Part shown: piece by piece, positions 1 to 8,036 of the stretch | How positions within the stretch are numbered: the stretch's first letter is position 1 | Layout: each line of letters begins with the position of its first letter | Assembly (NCBI GenBank): GCA_902775605.1 | Contig: CACYNE010000043.1 | Span: 1 to 54,199 of the forward strand | DNA length: 54,199 nucleotides | Reading direction: 5' to 3' | Origin: an uncultured Prevotellaceae bacterium | Lineage (GTDB): Bacteria; Bacteroidota; Bacteroidia; Bacteroidales; Bacteroidaceae | Notes under the pieces: generated by a model | The model's input: only the letters and a program-made list of their open reading frames with translations | Told to the model about the DNA's origin: nothing | The model's database searches: none | Program-made: the position numbers and the translations under genes

Positions 1-201
1 ACAAATAAATCGGCGGCATAGATACTCAAATGTTAAATATATAGTTAAATCGCATAATATGTTTGGAATTTACCATAGAATGCGGTTCTAGTGATCATTC
101 AACAAGTTAGAAAGACAAAAGGTGACATCAATCCCGTTTTTTTTTGCGCTACAAAATTACATAATAATGCTGTTTTGCTCGCAGATAAATGGAAAAACAT
201 T

Positions 202-231
202 TTTGTGTTTGAACAAAAGTATGTACCTTTG
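202..231 (+). promoter_or_regulatory. Promoter of the 264 gene
   Basis: TTTG at 202-205 and TACCTTTG at 224-231, 18 bp apart, match the Bacteroidetes -33/-7 consensus. The start codon follows about 33 bp later. Positions 1-201 are AT-rich and hold nothing else I recognise. Confidence 0.6.
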
Positions 232-263
232 CTGCGGAAATAACTATAAACAAGCAAAATCAA

Positions 264-959
264 ATGAAACAAAAATTGTTTTGCATGCTCCTGTCTGTTG
301 CAGGTTTGATTAGCGCCAGTCACGTGATGGCGCAGGAGTCGGACGAGAAAGTGGTGGAGGGAAGAATGCACACCATAATATATAAGACTGGTGGAACAAA
401 GGTTGAGGGCTATCTGCAAAACAGTTTTTCATTGCCTGGCTACGGATTCTCTCGTAGTTATTTTATTCCTTCTGCAATGGATACTGTGATGATTGTCAAA
501 CCCCAAAACAAGCCATTTGAACGGAGTATAAAGGTCAGGAACTGCGAGATTGATAGCATGATGACCTGGCTTGATAAGACGCCAGAGGACAAACAGAAAT
601 GGGAGCCGCAGACTGCCGATTTTGCCTATGGCGGAAAGAACCCTGATGTAGAGAATCATCCTTCGATGCTTCTAGTTCTTTTTGAAGGCAAACATGTGAA
701 AGGCTATCTGTCACATCATATTCTTTATGGCTTCAGGTATCTGTTCAAGATTGACGACATGCCTTATGCCAAAGTGTTTTTGAGCGAAGAGCATAAGTTC
801 AATGAGCGAAGAAGAAAGACCCTGCTCGACACCTTCTATATGTATCCAAAGCTGGAGGACTATATCAAACAACTCAAGAAAGAAGATGTTGAGGAGGATC
901 CTTTCTTTATCATCAGAAAATTAGATGAGATTCTGTCAGCGCAGGAATCTTTAAAGTAA
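264..959 (+). CDS. Secreted protein of unknown function
   Basis: A 231-residue protein with a clear N-terminal signal peptide (hydrophobic residues 5-22, cleavage near the AQE at about 24), so it is predicted to be periplasmic or exported. The mature part is charged and rich in aromatic residues; two similar segments read 'GTKVEGYLQNSF' and 'GKHVKGYLSHHI', suggesting an internal duplication of a small beta unit. The C-terminal 60 residues are highly charged and probably helical. It has its own promoter and the next gene has another, so it is probably monocistronic. I do not recognise the family. The start is chosen because it opens the signal peptide; an overlapping ORF starting at 122 in another frame is a shadow. 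Confidence 0.75.
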   Translation: MKQKLFCMLLSVAGLISASHVMAQESDEKVVEGRMHTIIYKTGGTKVEGYLQNSFSLPGYGFSRSYFIPSAMDTVMIVKPQNKPFERSIKVRNCEIDSMMTWLDKTPEDKQKWEPQTADFAYGGKNPDVENHPSMLLVLFEGKHVKGYLSHHILYGFRYLFKIDDMPYAKVFLSEEHKFNERRRKTLLDTFYMYPKLEDYIKQLKKEDVEEDPFFIIRKLDEILSAQESLK

Positions 960-975
960 TTTTTTACATAAAATG

Positions 976-1007
976 TTTGGGTTTTTCATGGTTTCTTTTT
1001 ATCTTTG
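976..1007 (+). promoter_or_regulatory. Promoter of the 1036 lipoprotein gene
   Basis: TTTG at 976-979 and TATCTTTG at 1000-1007 with a 20-bp spacer, an ideal Bacteroidetes promoter, 28 bp before the ATG. Confidence 0.7.
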
Positions 1008-1035
1008 CATAAAATTATAATTAATCTTCAGAAAA

Positions 1036-2769
1036 ATGAAAGAGTTTTTGGAAAGAGCGGGGATAGTATTCTTATCCATTTTGATGGTTTTCACGTTGGC
1101 ATCATGTGGTGACGACGACGATGAAACGGAGGAAACACAGCAGTTTAGTCAAAACGATATTGCTGTGACAGGAACTGCTACAGAAATTGGTATGACCTAT
1201 GCCACAGTTAGCGGATATGTTAACATTGACCGCATACCATACGGCTCTACGTTAAATGATATTGGCATTGTGGTGTCAACAAATGAGAAGTTCCCAAGTG
1301 AAGAAACGCTCAATATAAGCGTACGTGGGATAGAAGGTAATAAGTTTACGGTCAACCTTCAGAAGCTGGATTTCGGCACTACCTATTACTATAAGACATA
1401 CGTCAAATGTGGTAACCTATACTTCTATGGTAAGACACAATCCCTTGTGACGAAGGAGTTGACGGCCCAAATCACTGCCAGCTCTGCAAGAGAAGTCACG
1501 TTTACATCGGCCGCCATCACACTTGGTGTCAACAATGCTTCCTTGCCTGCAGCTGAGTCGGTTTATGTAGGATTAGCCTATTCAGAAGACAAACAACTCC
1601 TGAAACTTGACAGTCTGTTTGCTGCTGATAACATCCAAGGGGTTCATTTTGCATACTCAATAGACATTCCTTGTTCGAGTCTTAAGGATAATACCTTGGC
1701 AATAAGTCTCAACGAACTGAAGCCAGGTCACACCTATTATTATTGCGCCTATCTGATTGCAGGCAAAAAGGTGGTGTCGAGCGAGATTAGGAACTTCTCC
1801 ACTTTGCAATTCCAGTCGCAGCAGCTGATGACAAACGATGTTACTGACGTTTCACTGACTACAGCGAAAGTCTCTGGTACCACTACTTTAGCCAGTGCTC
1901 TGGCATCGCTTTACCCTGCTGGTATGTCAATCACTTATGGCATCAGTTATGCCCCTGAGAGTGATTTCCCGAATTGGTCAGAGGATGATTTCGAAGAGCA
2001 CACCCTTATTAGTTCTTACAGTTCAGTGAGTTCAGTGGCTACTCTTGAGGGAAAGACGTTCACCTCTAAATTGGAGCATCTGCAACCCAATACAACCTAT
2101 CTCTATCAGGCATATATCCGCATTGGAATAACGGATGTACTGACGGGCAAGGTAAAGCGCTTTACGACAAAAGACCTCAATAATTTCGTCTCAACAGAGG
2201 TAAAAGAAATTGGTATCAATTCTGCCAGAATCGCTGGAAAGTCGCTGCTGAATGGACTCTATTCAAACGTAAAGTACACGTTGCACTACCAACTGGCTGG
2301 TGAAAATGGCTGGGACAGGACCGTAGAAATGACGGAAAAGGGCGACAGTATTTCGGCAACACTGTCAGTTTATAATTCCAAGAAATACGAATACTGGATT
2401 AACGTTCAGGCGGATAATATGAGCATGAATACAAACGTCAAGACCTTTGAGACGTTAAACCCCAGGGACTTTATCACCATTTACGATGCCACCAATGTTA
2501 CGGCTAACTCTGCAGTGCTGAAGTTTTCTGTAGATCCCAGATACTGTGATGATTATACATCGGGATACTTCTATTATGGTCTGACAAGAGATAATCTCAG
2601 CAATGTTGCTAGTTCCCAACTTAGTGGTACGTCGGGAACAGCAACCCTTCATGACTTGAGACCTGGCACAACCTATTACTATAGTGCTCATGTACTTATT
2701 CATTTAGGAATTGGTAGTGCCGATTGGTTCGAATCCGACATTAAGAGTTTCACAACTCCCAGCAAGTGA
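1036..2769 (+). CDS. Surface lipoprotein with about five fibronectin-like repeats
   Basis: A 577-residue lipoprotein: hydrophobic residues 9-22 lead to the lipobox LASC with Cys24, followed by an acidic run (GDDDDE) of the kind that marks surface-exposed lipoproteins in Bacteroidetes. The rest is about five repeats of roughly 95-115 residues, each ending in a strand pattern like 'P-x-T-T-Y-Y-Y-x-A-Y' and a terminal 'K-x-F-T-T', typical of fibronectin type III-like domains in Bacteroidales surface proteins. Repeat ends lie near residues 138, 256, 378, 475 and 575. A role in binding or spacing at the cell surface is inferred; no catalytic motif is visible. The ORF stops just before a detached C-terminal tail (2775-2930), so the native protein may once have been longer. 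Confidence 0.8.
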   Translation: MKEFLERAGIVFLSILMVFTLASCGDDDDETEETQQFSQNDIAVTGTATEIGMTYATVSGYVNIDRIPYGSTLNDIGIVVSTNEKFPSEETLNISVRGIEGNKFTVNLQKLDFGTTYYYKTYVKCGNLYFYGKTQSLVTKELTAQITASSAREVTFTSAAITLGVNNASLPAAESVYVGLAYSEDKQLLKLDSLFAADNIQGVHFAYSIDIPCSSLKDNTLAISLNELKPGHTYYYCAYLIAGKKVVSSEIRNFSTLQFQSQQLMTNDVTDVSLTTAKVSGTTTLASALASLYPAGMSITYGISYAPESDFPNWSEDDFEEHTLISSYSSVSSVATLEGKTFTSKLEHLQPNTTYLYQAYIRIGITDVLTGKVKRFTTKDLNNFVSTEVKEIGINSARIAGKSLLNGLYSNVKYTLHYQLAGENGWDRTVEMTEKGDSISATLSVYNSKKYEYWINVQADNMSMNTNVKTFETLNPRDFITIYDATNVTANSAVLKFSVDPRYCDDYTSGYFYYGLTRDNLSNVASSQLSGTSGTATLHDLRPGTTYYYSAHVLIHLGIGSADWFESDIKSFTTPSK

Positions 2770-2774
2770 CCTGA

Positions 2775-2930
2775 GCAGGGCTTGAGAACTATATCACCAA
2801 GTCCCCACTCCAGACCGTCAACGCAGATAAGAATGGCAAGGCTGTCATCTACAACTTGAATGGTCAGCATGTGGAGACTGTCAAGAAGGGTCTGTACATC
2901 GTAAATGGTCACAAGGTTGTGGTCAAATAA
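2775..2930 (+). pseudogene. Detached Prevotella-type C-terminal tail remnant
   Basis: In frame +2 relative to the upstream lipoprotein, immediately after an in-frame TGA (2772-2774), 51 codons read an intact tail containing GLENYITKSPLQTV, then VIYNLNGQHV, then KKGLYIVNGHKVVVK and a stop. That pattern (IYNLNGQ-x-V-x-x-x-x-KGLYIVNG-x-K) is the common C-terminal domain of exported Prevotella proteins. It has no start codon and is out of frame with its neighbour, so it looks like the severed end of the 1036 protein or of a replaced gene. Confidence 0.7.
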
Positions 2931-2951
2931 TATAACTCTTTTATAAATATG

Positions 2952-2979
2952 GAATGGCAAACAGAAATGTTTGCCATTC
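2952..2979 (+). terminator. Rho-independent terminator
   Basis: An 11-bp perfect inverted repeat, GAATGGCAAAC at 2952-2962 and GTTTGCCATTC at 2969-2979, with a 6-nt loop and a T-rich tract after it. It closes the 1036 transcription unit, including the detached tail. Confidence 0.8.
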
Positions 2980-3082
2980 TTTATATTGTTTTTTCTGCTT
3001 TTCCTGTCTGTATAATAAGCCGCCCAAAAAGAAAGATTGATGAATCTGTGGGGTGGTGTTATATAAAATTAACCAAATATTT

Positions 3083-3114
3083 TTTGGACGTCTAAGTTTC
3101 TTTTATTACTTTTG
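3083..3114 (+). promoter_or_regulatory. Promoter of sensor pair 1
   Basis: TTTG at 3083-3086, a 20-bp spacer and TACTTTTG at 3107-3114. The -33 region lies in the 9-mer TTTGGACGT, repeated exactly at the promoter of sensor pair 2. The ATG at 3125 is only about 10 bp past the -7 box, so the transcript would have almost no leader. Confidence 0.65.
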
Positions 3115-3124
3115 TGTCTAAATT

Positions 3125-4621
3125 ATGTGGAAACATTTTGCAGTAATATCAAAGAATTTGTCATTGCGAATCAGCTTGCTGGCTTTCCTGTCAATGGCTG
3201 TTCTGCTCTTTGCCGCTCTGCTCATCATGTTCTCGTATTCGCGAGAGACAATGAAGGAAGACGCATTGAGCAGGGCTTCACACACCCTTGACGGAGCGAA
3301 CGGCAAGATAGACAATATCCTGCTGAGCGTAGAGGAGACGGCTGGCAATATGTATTACATGATGCTGCCTTATCTGAACAACCGTGATTCTGTGGCAGCC
3401 TATAGTCGCCGAATTGTGGAGAAGAACCCCTACGTCACAGGATGCGCCATCGCCATGAAGCCCGGCTTTTATGCCGATCAAGAGAAATATATGGCCTATT
3501 TCCACCGTGAGAATGTGGATGGAAAGTGGCAGATTGTGCAGTCAGATACCTTCGGTGACAGATCCTATACGGAGCAAACCTGGTTCATCAGGCCGATGAG
3601 CTCGTTTTCGCCCCAGTGGCTGAACCCGCTGACGGATGTGCATGCCGACATCGAGCCTATCATCTCGTTCTGCCTGCCTGTAGCCAGCTATGACAACCAG
3701 CCCTTGGGTGTGATGTGTATCGATGTGTCAATGAGCCTGCTTTCTGGCATCATTGCCGCCGCTAAGCCATCGCCCAATTCCTATTGTATCATGCTGGACC
3801 GCGACGGATCGTTCATCGTCCATCCCTTTGGTGAACAGCTGATGAACGTGAATGCTTTCGATGTGGAGGGTGAATCCGTGTACGAAGCAGCTCTTGCGAT
3901 GACATCAGGAGAATCAGGCTATCGTGCCATGACGGTTGACAACGAGGACGTTTACATCTTTTACAAGCCTTTTGAGCGCGCCTTTGTACCCAACCGCTCG
4001 ATGGAGAAACTGGGTTGGAGCGTGGGCGTGATTATCTCGAAAGAGGATATCTTCGGCGACTTCGATCATCTGTTCTATTATGTCTTAACCATTGCCATAG
4101 AAGGTCTGCTGCTGCTGTTCTTCATCAGCTGGCTGGTCATCTATGTGCGACTGAAACCCCTGAAGATGCTGACAGACAAGGTGGAACGTATTGCCGAGGG
4201 ACATTATTTCGAGGCTATTCCCGATGCGAAGGGTAAGGACGAGATTGGCAGCTTGCAGCGCAACTTCCAGAGGATGCAGTGGTCACTGGCTGTCAATGCC
4301 AACGAGCTGAAACAGCTGACCAGCACCATCAAAAAACATAGCAACGACTTGCGCCAAGCCTATAAGGAGGCCAAGAATGCCGACAATATGCGAACGCTGT
4401 TTATGCACAATATGACCAATCAGATGGTGGAGCCCGCTGAGGCTATTGATAAAGATGTGGCCAAGCTGAGCAGGGTGGGCGATGATGTGGATAGACACGA
4501 CGTCGTTGAACTGTCAGAGAGCATCCAGCAGAAAGGTGAGGCTATCACCCGTCTGCTGAACAACCTGCTGAACCAATCGGAGGAAGAGATCAGAAAGGAG
4601 GTGGAGCAAGATGAGCATTAA
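3125..4621 (+). CDS. Kinase-dead sensor partner: Cache-like domain, HAMP, degenerate HisKA
   Basis: A 498-residue inner-membrane protein. TM1 is near residues 16-38; a large extracytoplasmic region of about 275 residues with Cache-type features (for example 'PNSYCIMLDRDGSFIVHP') follows; TM2 is near 317-342, then HAMP (about 343-390), a coiled coil and a short helical end. The segment 'FMHNMTNQMVEPAEAI' aligns with the H-box 'FMKNMSHQLRTPLNIL' of the downstream kinase, but the phospho-accepting His is Asn432 and the conserved RTPL is lost. There is no ATPase domain. Its end overlaps the start of the real kinase by 11 bp, implying coupled translation and probably a complex. It is paralogous to the 6600 gene. 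Inferred role: ligand-sensing, kinase-dead partner or regulator of the kinase. The ligand is unknown. Confidence 0.8.
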   Translation: MWKHFAVISKNLSLRISLLAFLSMAVLLFAALLIMFSYSRETMKEDALSRASHTLDGANGKIDNILLSVEETAGNMYYMMLPYLNNRDSVAAYSRRIVEKNPYVTGCAIAMKPGFYADQEKYMAYFHRENVDGKWQIVQSDTFGDRSYTEQTWFIRPMSSFSPQWLNPLTDVHADIEPIISFCLPVASYDNQPLGVMCIDVSMSLLSGIIAAAKPSPNSYCIMLDRDGSFIVHPFGEQLMNVNAFDVEGESVYEAALAMTSGESGYRAMTVDNEDVYIFYKPFERAFVPNRSMEKLGWSVGVIISKEDIFGDFDHLFYYVLTIAIEGLLLLFFISWLVIYVRLKPLKMLTDKVERIAEGHYFEAIPDAKGKDEIGSLQRNFQRMQWSLAVNANELKQLTSTIKKHSNDLRQAYKEAKNADNMRTLFMHNMTNQMVEPAEAIDKDVAKLSRVGDDVDRHDVVELSESIQQKGEAITRLLNNLLNQSEEEIRKEVEQDEH

Positions 4622-6521
4622 TTTCCGTAAATCATTCTCTGCCAAGATTACCCTTTGGGTAGTGGGTATGTCTGTGCCCATCTTCTTCCTGTCGCTGGGC
4701 ATGCTTTATCGTCAGTCGCGCCAGATAATTCGTGATGAGGCCGTGGCTCGCGCCCATGGTGTGCTCAATGCCTCTATGCAGCGCCTGTGTCGCTATCTCA
4801 TCTCGACAGAGACTACAGCCAATACCTATGGCTGGAAGGTGGAACAGTCCTTACAGGCCGACACCTTGCAGGAACTCACTCATCATATAGTGGAATTTAA
4901 TCCCTATGTGGACGGATGCGCTATCAGTATGGAGCCAGGTGTGTTGCCAGATCATCCTAACCACTTCATGGCTTATTCTCTGCGTAGGCGTGACACCATC
5001 CAAACCTCTTACGCGAAGAAATTCTACTACTTGAACAAGTGTTGGTATCAGGAGCCTCGTAATAAGCTTACGTCAGGCTGGGTGGTGTATTATGATGATA
5101 CTAACACGATGAAGCTGGACAGGGACGGCATGATTGCTGCCTACAGCAAACCACTTTTCGGTGCCGACAGCACCTTTGTGGGCGTCATGTCAACAGCTAT
5201 CTCGCTGATTCATATCTCTAGAATCGTATCGACAGACAAGCCCTATCCTAATTCCTATTTCTTTATGGTTGACGAAGAGGGACGCTATGTGGGTCATCCT
5301 GACACCTCGCGACTCTTCAACAAGACGATTTTCAGTCTGGCCGATCCGCAGGAGCATCCAGACATTATTGCCTTGGGCTATGAGATGACACAGGGCCGAG
5401 AAGGACAGATGACTGTCGAGGCTTATGGTGAGTCGTTGCTGGTTTGCTATATGCCTGTACCCAATACCACGTGGAGTCTGGCTATCGTTTGTCCCTACAG
5501 CGACATCCTGAAGGGGTATAATATGCTGTCCTATGTCCTTGTGTTGCTTCTTTTCACAGGACTGTTCTTCATCATCCTGAATGGTTCAAAGGCTATCAAC
5601 TATACGCTTCGTCCGCTTCGTCAGTTGAAGGAGAAGAGTCAGGCTATTGCCGAGGGCGATCTTGAGGTGGACATCACCCAGAGCTCGCGTGAGGATGTGG
5701 TGGGACGCCTGCATAACAGCTTTGCCAAGATGCTTGAGTCTATCAAAAAGAATCTGGACGACGTCCATGCTGCCAGTCGCGAGGCGCAGGAATACAACCT
5801 CGAACTGGAGCACGCCACACAACTGGTGGTGAAGGCCGACATGCAGAAGACATCCTTCATGAAGAATATGAGTCACCAGCTGCGCACGCCACTTAACATT
5901 CTCGTGGGCTTTGCCCAGATATTGGCTAAGCAGGTAGGCGACTCGCCAGAGAGTCTGCCCAATGAGGAGATCAAGAGTATTGCAGAATCGATGGATCAGA
6001 GTTCAAAGCAGCTCAACCGTATGGTGCTGATGCTTTACGACTGCTCTGACAAGGGACAGCAAGAGGCCGAAGAGAGTAATAAGGATGAGCTGGTTTATCC
6101 CAACGAACTGGTGCGTATCGTGGTGAACTATATCACCGACATCACACCAGACCTTCATATTGCCATCGAGACGGATGTGCCAGAAGCGTTTACCATCAGA
6201 ACCAATGAGAAGCTGTTGGCCTATAGCATCAGTGAGATTATTTTCAATGCGGTGAAGTATTCCGACCGCGAGCATATCAAGGTGCGCGTTACGCGTACAG
6301 GCAGCACCATCCAGTTTATCGTTGAGGACACCGGCAAGGGCATCGCTGAGGCTGACCGTGAGCGCATCTTCAAGTTCTTCACTAAGATGGATGACTTCAG
6401 CGAAGGACTCGGTTTGGGCATCCCCTTGTCTAAGAGTCATGCTATCACATTGGATGGTGATTTTTGGCTCGATACCGACTATGACAAGGGTTGCCGCTTT
6501 GTCTTCGAGTTGCCGTTATGA
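4611..6521 (+). CDS. Membrane sensor histidine kinase (Cache-like, HAMP, HisKA, HATPase)
   Basis: A 636-residue histidine kinase. TM1 is near residues 13-33, then an extracytoplasmic Cache-like domain (about 34-300; 'PNSYFFMVDEEGRYVGHPD'), TM2 near 305-328, HAMP at about 330-380 and a coiled coil. The HisKA H-box 'SHQLRTPLNIL' has phospho-acceptor His422. The HATPase domain shows the N-box 'EIIFNAVKYSD' (Asn546), the G1 box 'VEDTGKGIAEAD' and the G2 box 'GLGLGIPLSK'. It should autophosphorylate and pass phosphate to a response regulator, but none is encoded nearby. It overlaps the upstream kinase-dead gene by 11 bp. It lacks the fused receiver and AraC domain of hybrid two-component systems, so it is a classical orphan kinase. 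Confidence 0.88.
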   Translation: MSINFRKSFSAKITLWVVGMSVPIFFLSLGMLYRQSRQIIRDEAVARAHGVLNASMQRLCRYLISTETTANTYGWKVEQSLQADTLQELTHHIVEFNPYVDGCAISMEPGVLPDHPNHFMAYSLRRRDTIQTSYAKKFYYLNKCWYQEPRNKLTSGWVVYYDDTNTMKLDRDGMIAAYSKPLFGADSTFVGVMSTAISLIHISRIVSTDKPYPNSYFFMVDEEGRYVGHPDTSRLFNKTIFSLADPQEHPDIIALGYEMTQGREGQMTVEAYGESLLVCYMPVPNTTWSLAIVCPYSDILKGYNMLSYVLVLLLFTGLFFIILNGSKAINYTLRPLRQLKEKSQAIAEGDLEVDITQSSREDVVGRLHNSFAKMLESIKKNLDDVHAASREAQEYNLELEHATQLVVKADMQKTSFMKNMSHQLRTPLNILVGFAQILAKQVGDSPESLPNEEIKSIAESMDQSSKQLNRMVLMLYDCSDKGQQEAEESNKDELVYPNELVRIVVNYITDITPDLHIAIETDVPEAFTIRTNEKLLAYSISEIIFNAVKYSDREHIKVRVTRTGSTIQFIVEDTGKGIAEADRERIFKFFTKMDDFSEGLGLGIPLSKSHAITLDGDFWLDTDYDKGCRFVFELPL

Positions 6522-6538
6522 AAAAAGTGATAAAAATA

Positions 6539-6570
6539 TTTGGACGTTTTAGAAAATTTATTTATCTTTG
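6539..6570 (+). promoter_or_regulatory. Promoter of sensor pair 2
   Basis: TTTG at 6539-6542, a 20-bp spacer and TATCTTTG at 6563-6570. The 9-mer TTTGGACGT at 6539-6547 is identical to that at 3083-3091 in the pair 1 promoter, in the same position. Confidence 0.65.
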
Positions 6571-6599
6571 CCCACAGATAAACTGCTAACAGACCTGAT

Positions 6600-8036
6600 A
6601 TGAGTACCAGGACCAACACATTGTTCTCATTCAAGTTTTACAGACGGAACTTGTCCTTGCGATTGAGCATAAGAGTCGTCGCTGCCATGAATCTGCTTCT
6701 CATGGCAACACTACTCGTGATGTTCCTCGTGTCGCGCCGGACGATGAAATACGATGCTTTGACCAGAGCATCGCAGACTCTGGAGGGTGCCATGGTGAAA
6801 GTCGATAATATCCTGCTGAGCGTGGAAGAGACGGCAGGCAATATGTATTTTCACATGCTTCCCCAACTTCACGACCCCGATGCGATGAAAGACTATTGCC
6901 GTCGGATTGTGGAAACCAATCAATATATCACAGATTGTAAGATTGCCTTTAAGCCCGGCTTCTATGCCAATCAGGAGGAGCTGACGGCCGACTCAGCGAA
7001 TCAAGTGTGGTACACCCGCACTATGACAGACTGCGTACCCATGTGGATGAATCCGCAGGATACCACAGCCACAGAGCCTGTCATTGCTTTCTGTCTGCCC
7101 ATACAAGGGAGCGACCGACAGCCTGTGGGCGTTCTTCGTATGGATGTGTCAATCAGTCTGCTGTCGGGTGCCATTGCCATGACGAAGCCTACCCCCAATG
7201 CCTATTGTGCCCTGTTGGATAACGAGGGCACGTTTATCGTTCATCCCACGGGTGAGCAACTGATGGCACCGAGTGCCTTCAGCTTGCCTGGAGAGTCGAT
7301 TCACCAGGCGGTGGAGTCAATTCTGTCTGGTAGGGCGGATTATATGCCGCTCAACATTGCCGGCATGGACTTCTATGTCTTCTACAAGCCCTTCGAGCGT
7401 GCCAACGTGCCCAATCGCTCCATGGAGAAATTAGGGTGGAGCATTGCGGTGGCGATGTCGAAGGATGACATCTTTGGCGAGTTTTATATGTTGTTCAACG
7501 ATGTGGTCATCATAGGCCTTGCCGGCATGCTGATACTGTTGCTGTCGTGCTGGATCATTCTCTATCTGCGTCTGCGCCCCCTGAAGATGTTGACGGAAAA
7601 GGCTATGCACATTGCCGATGGACATTATGATGAGCCTATTCCTAAGACGTGGAACAGAGACGAGATAGGTAGTCTGCAGCGCAACTTTATCAGGATGCGC
7701 AGGGCGGTGGCGTCGAAGATCGGTGAACTGGAACAACTGACGGATACCATTCAGGAACACAACAAGGAATTGCAAAAGGCCTATCGCCAGGCCAAGAAGG
7801 CTGACAAGATGAAGACGGCCTTCCTGCATCACATGACTAACCAGATGGTGGCGCCTGCCCAGGCTATTGATGCGGATGTGACGGCTCTGTGTACCATCGG
7901 CGACAAGGCCGAAAAGTCGGACACCGTGCAACTGGTGGATCATATCCAGCAGAATGGTAATAACATCACCTTGGTGCTGAACCAGCTACTGAATCAGTCG
8001 GAGGAAGATATGAGAAAGGAGGTGGAGCATGAATAG
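6600..8036 (+). CDS. Kinase-dead sensor partner, second copy
   Basis: A 478-residue paralogue of the 3125 gene: 'LSVEETAGNMY', 'KPGFYANQE', 'VFYKPFERANVPNRSMEKLGWS' and the HAMP 'RLRPLKMLTEKA' align without difficulty. TM1 is near residues 24-46 and TM2 near 298-322; between them is a Cache-like sensor about 20 residues shorter than in copy 1. The degenerate H-box 'FLHHMTNQMVAPAQAI' has Asn414 where the phospho-acceptor His should be, and there is no ATPase domain. Loss of the same His in both copies suggests the kinase-dead state predates the duplication. It overlaps the downstream kinase by 8 bp. Signal unknown. Confidence 0.8.
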   Translation: MSTRTNTLFSFKFYRRNLSLRLSIRVVAAMNLLLMATLLVMFLVSRRTMKYDALTRASQTLEGAMVKVDNILLSVEETAGNMYFHMLPQLHDPDAMKDYCRRIVETNQYITDCKIAFKPGFYANQEELTADSANQVWYTRTMTDCVPMWMNPQDTTATEPVIAFCLPIQGSDRQPVGVLRMDVSISLLSGAIAMTKPTPNAYCALLDNEGTFIVHPTGEQLMAPSAFSLPGESIHQAVESILSGRADYMPLNIAGMDFYVFYKPFERANVPNRSMEKLGWSIAVAMSKDDIFGEFYMLFNDVVIIGLAGMLILLLSCWIILYLRLRPLKMLTEKAMHIADGHYDEPIPKTWNRDEIGSLQRNFIRMRRAVASKIGELEQLTDTIQEHNKELQKAYRQAKKADKMKTAFLHHMTNQMVAPAQAIDADVTALCTIGDKAEKSDTVQLVDHIQQNGNNITLVLNQLLNQSEEDMRKEVEHE

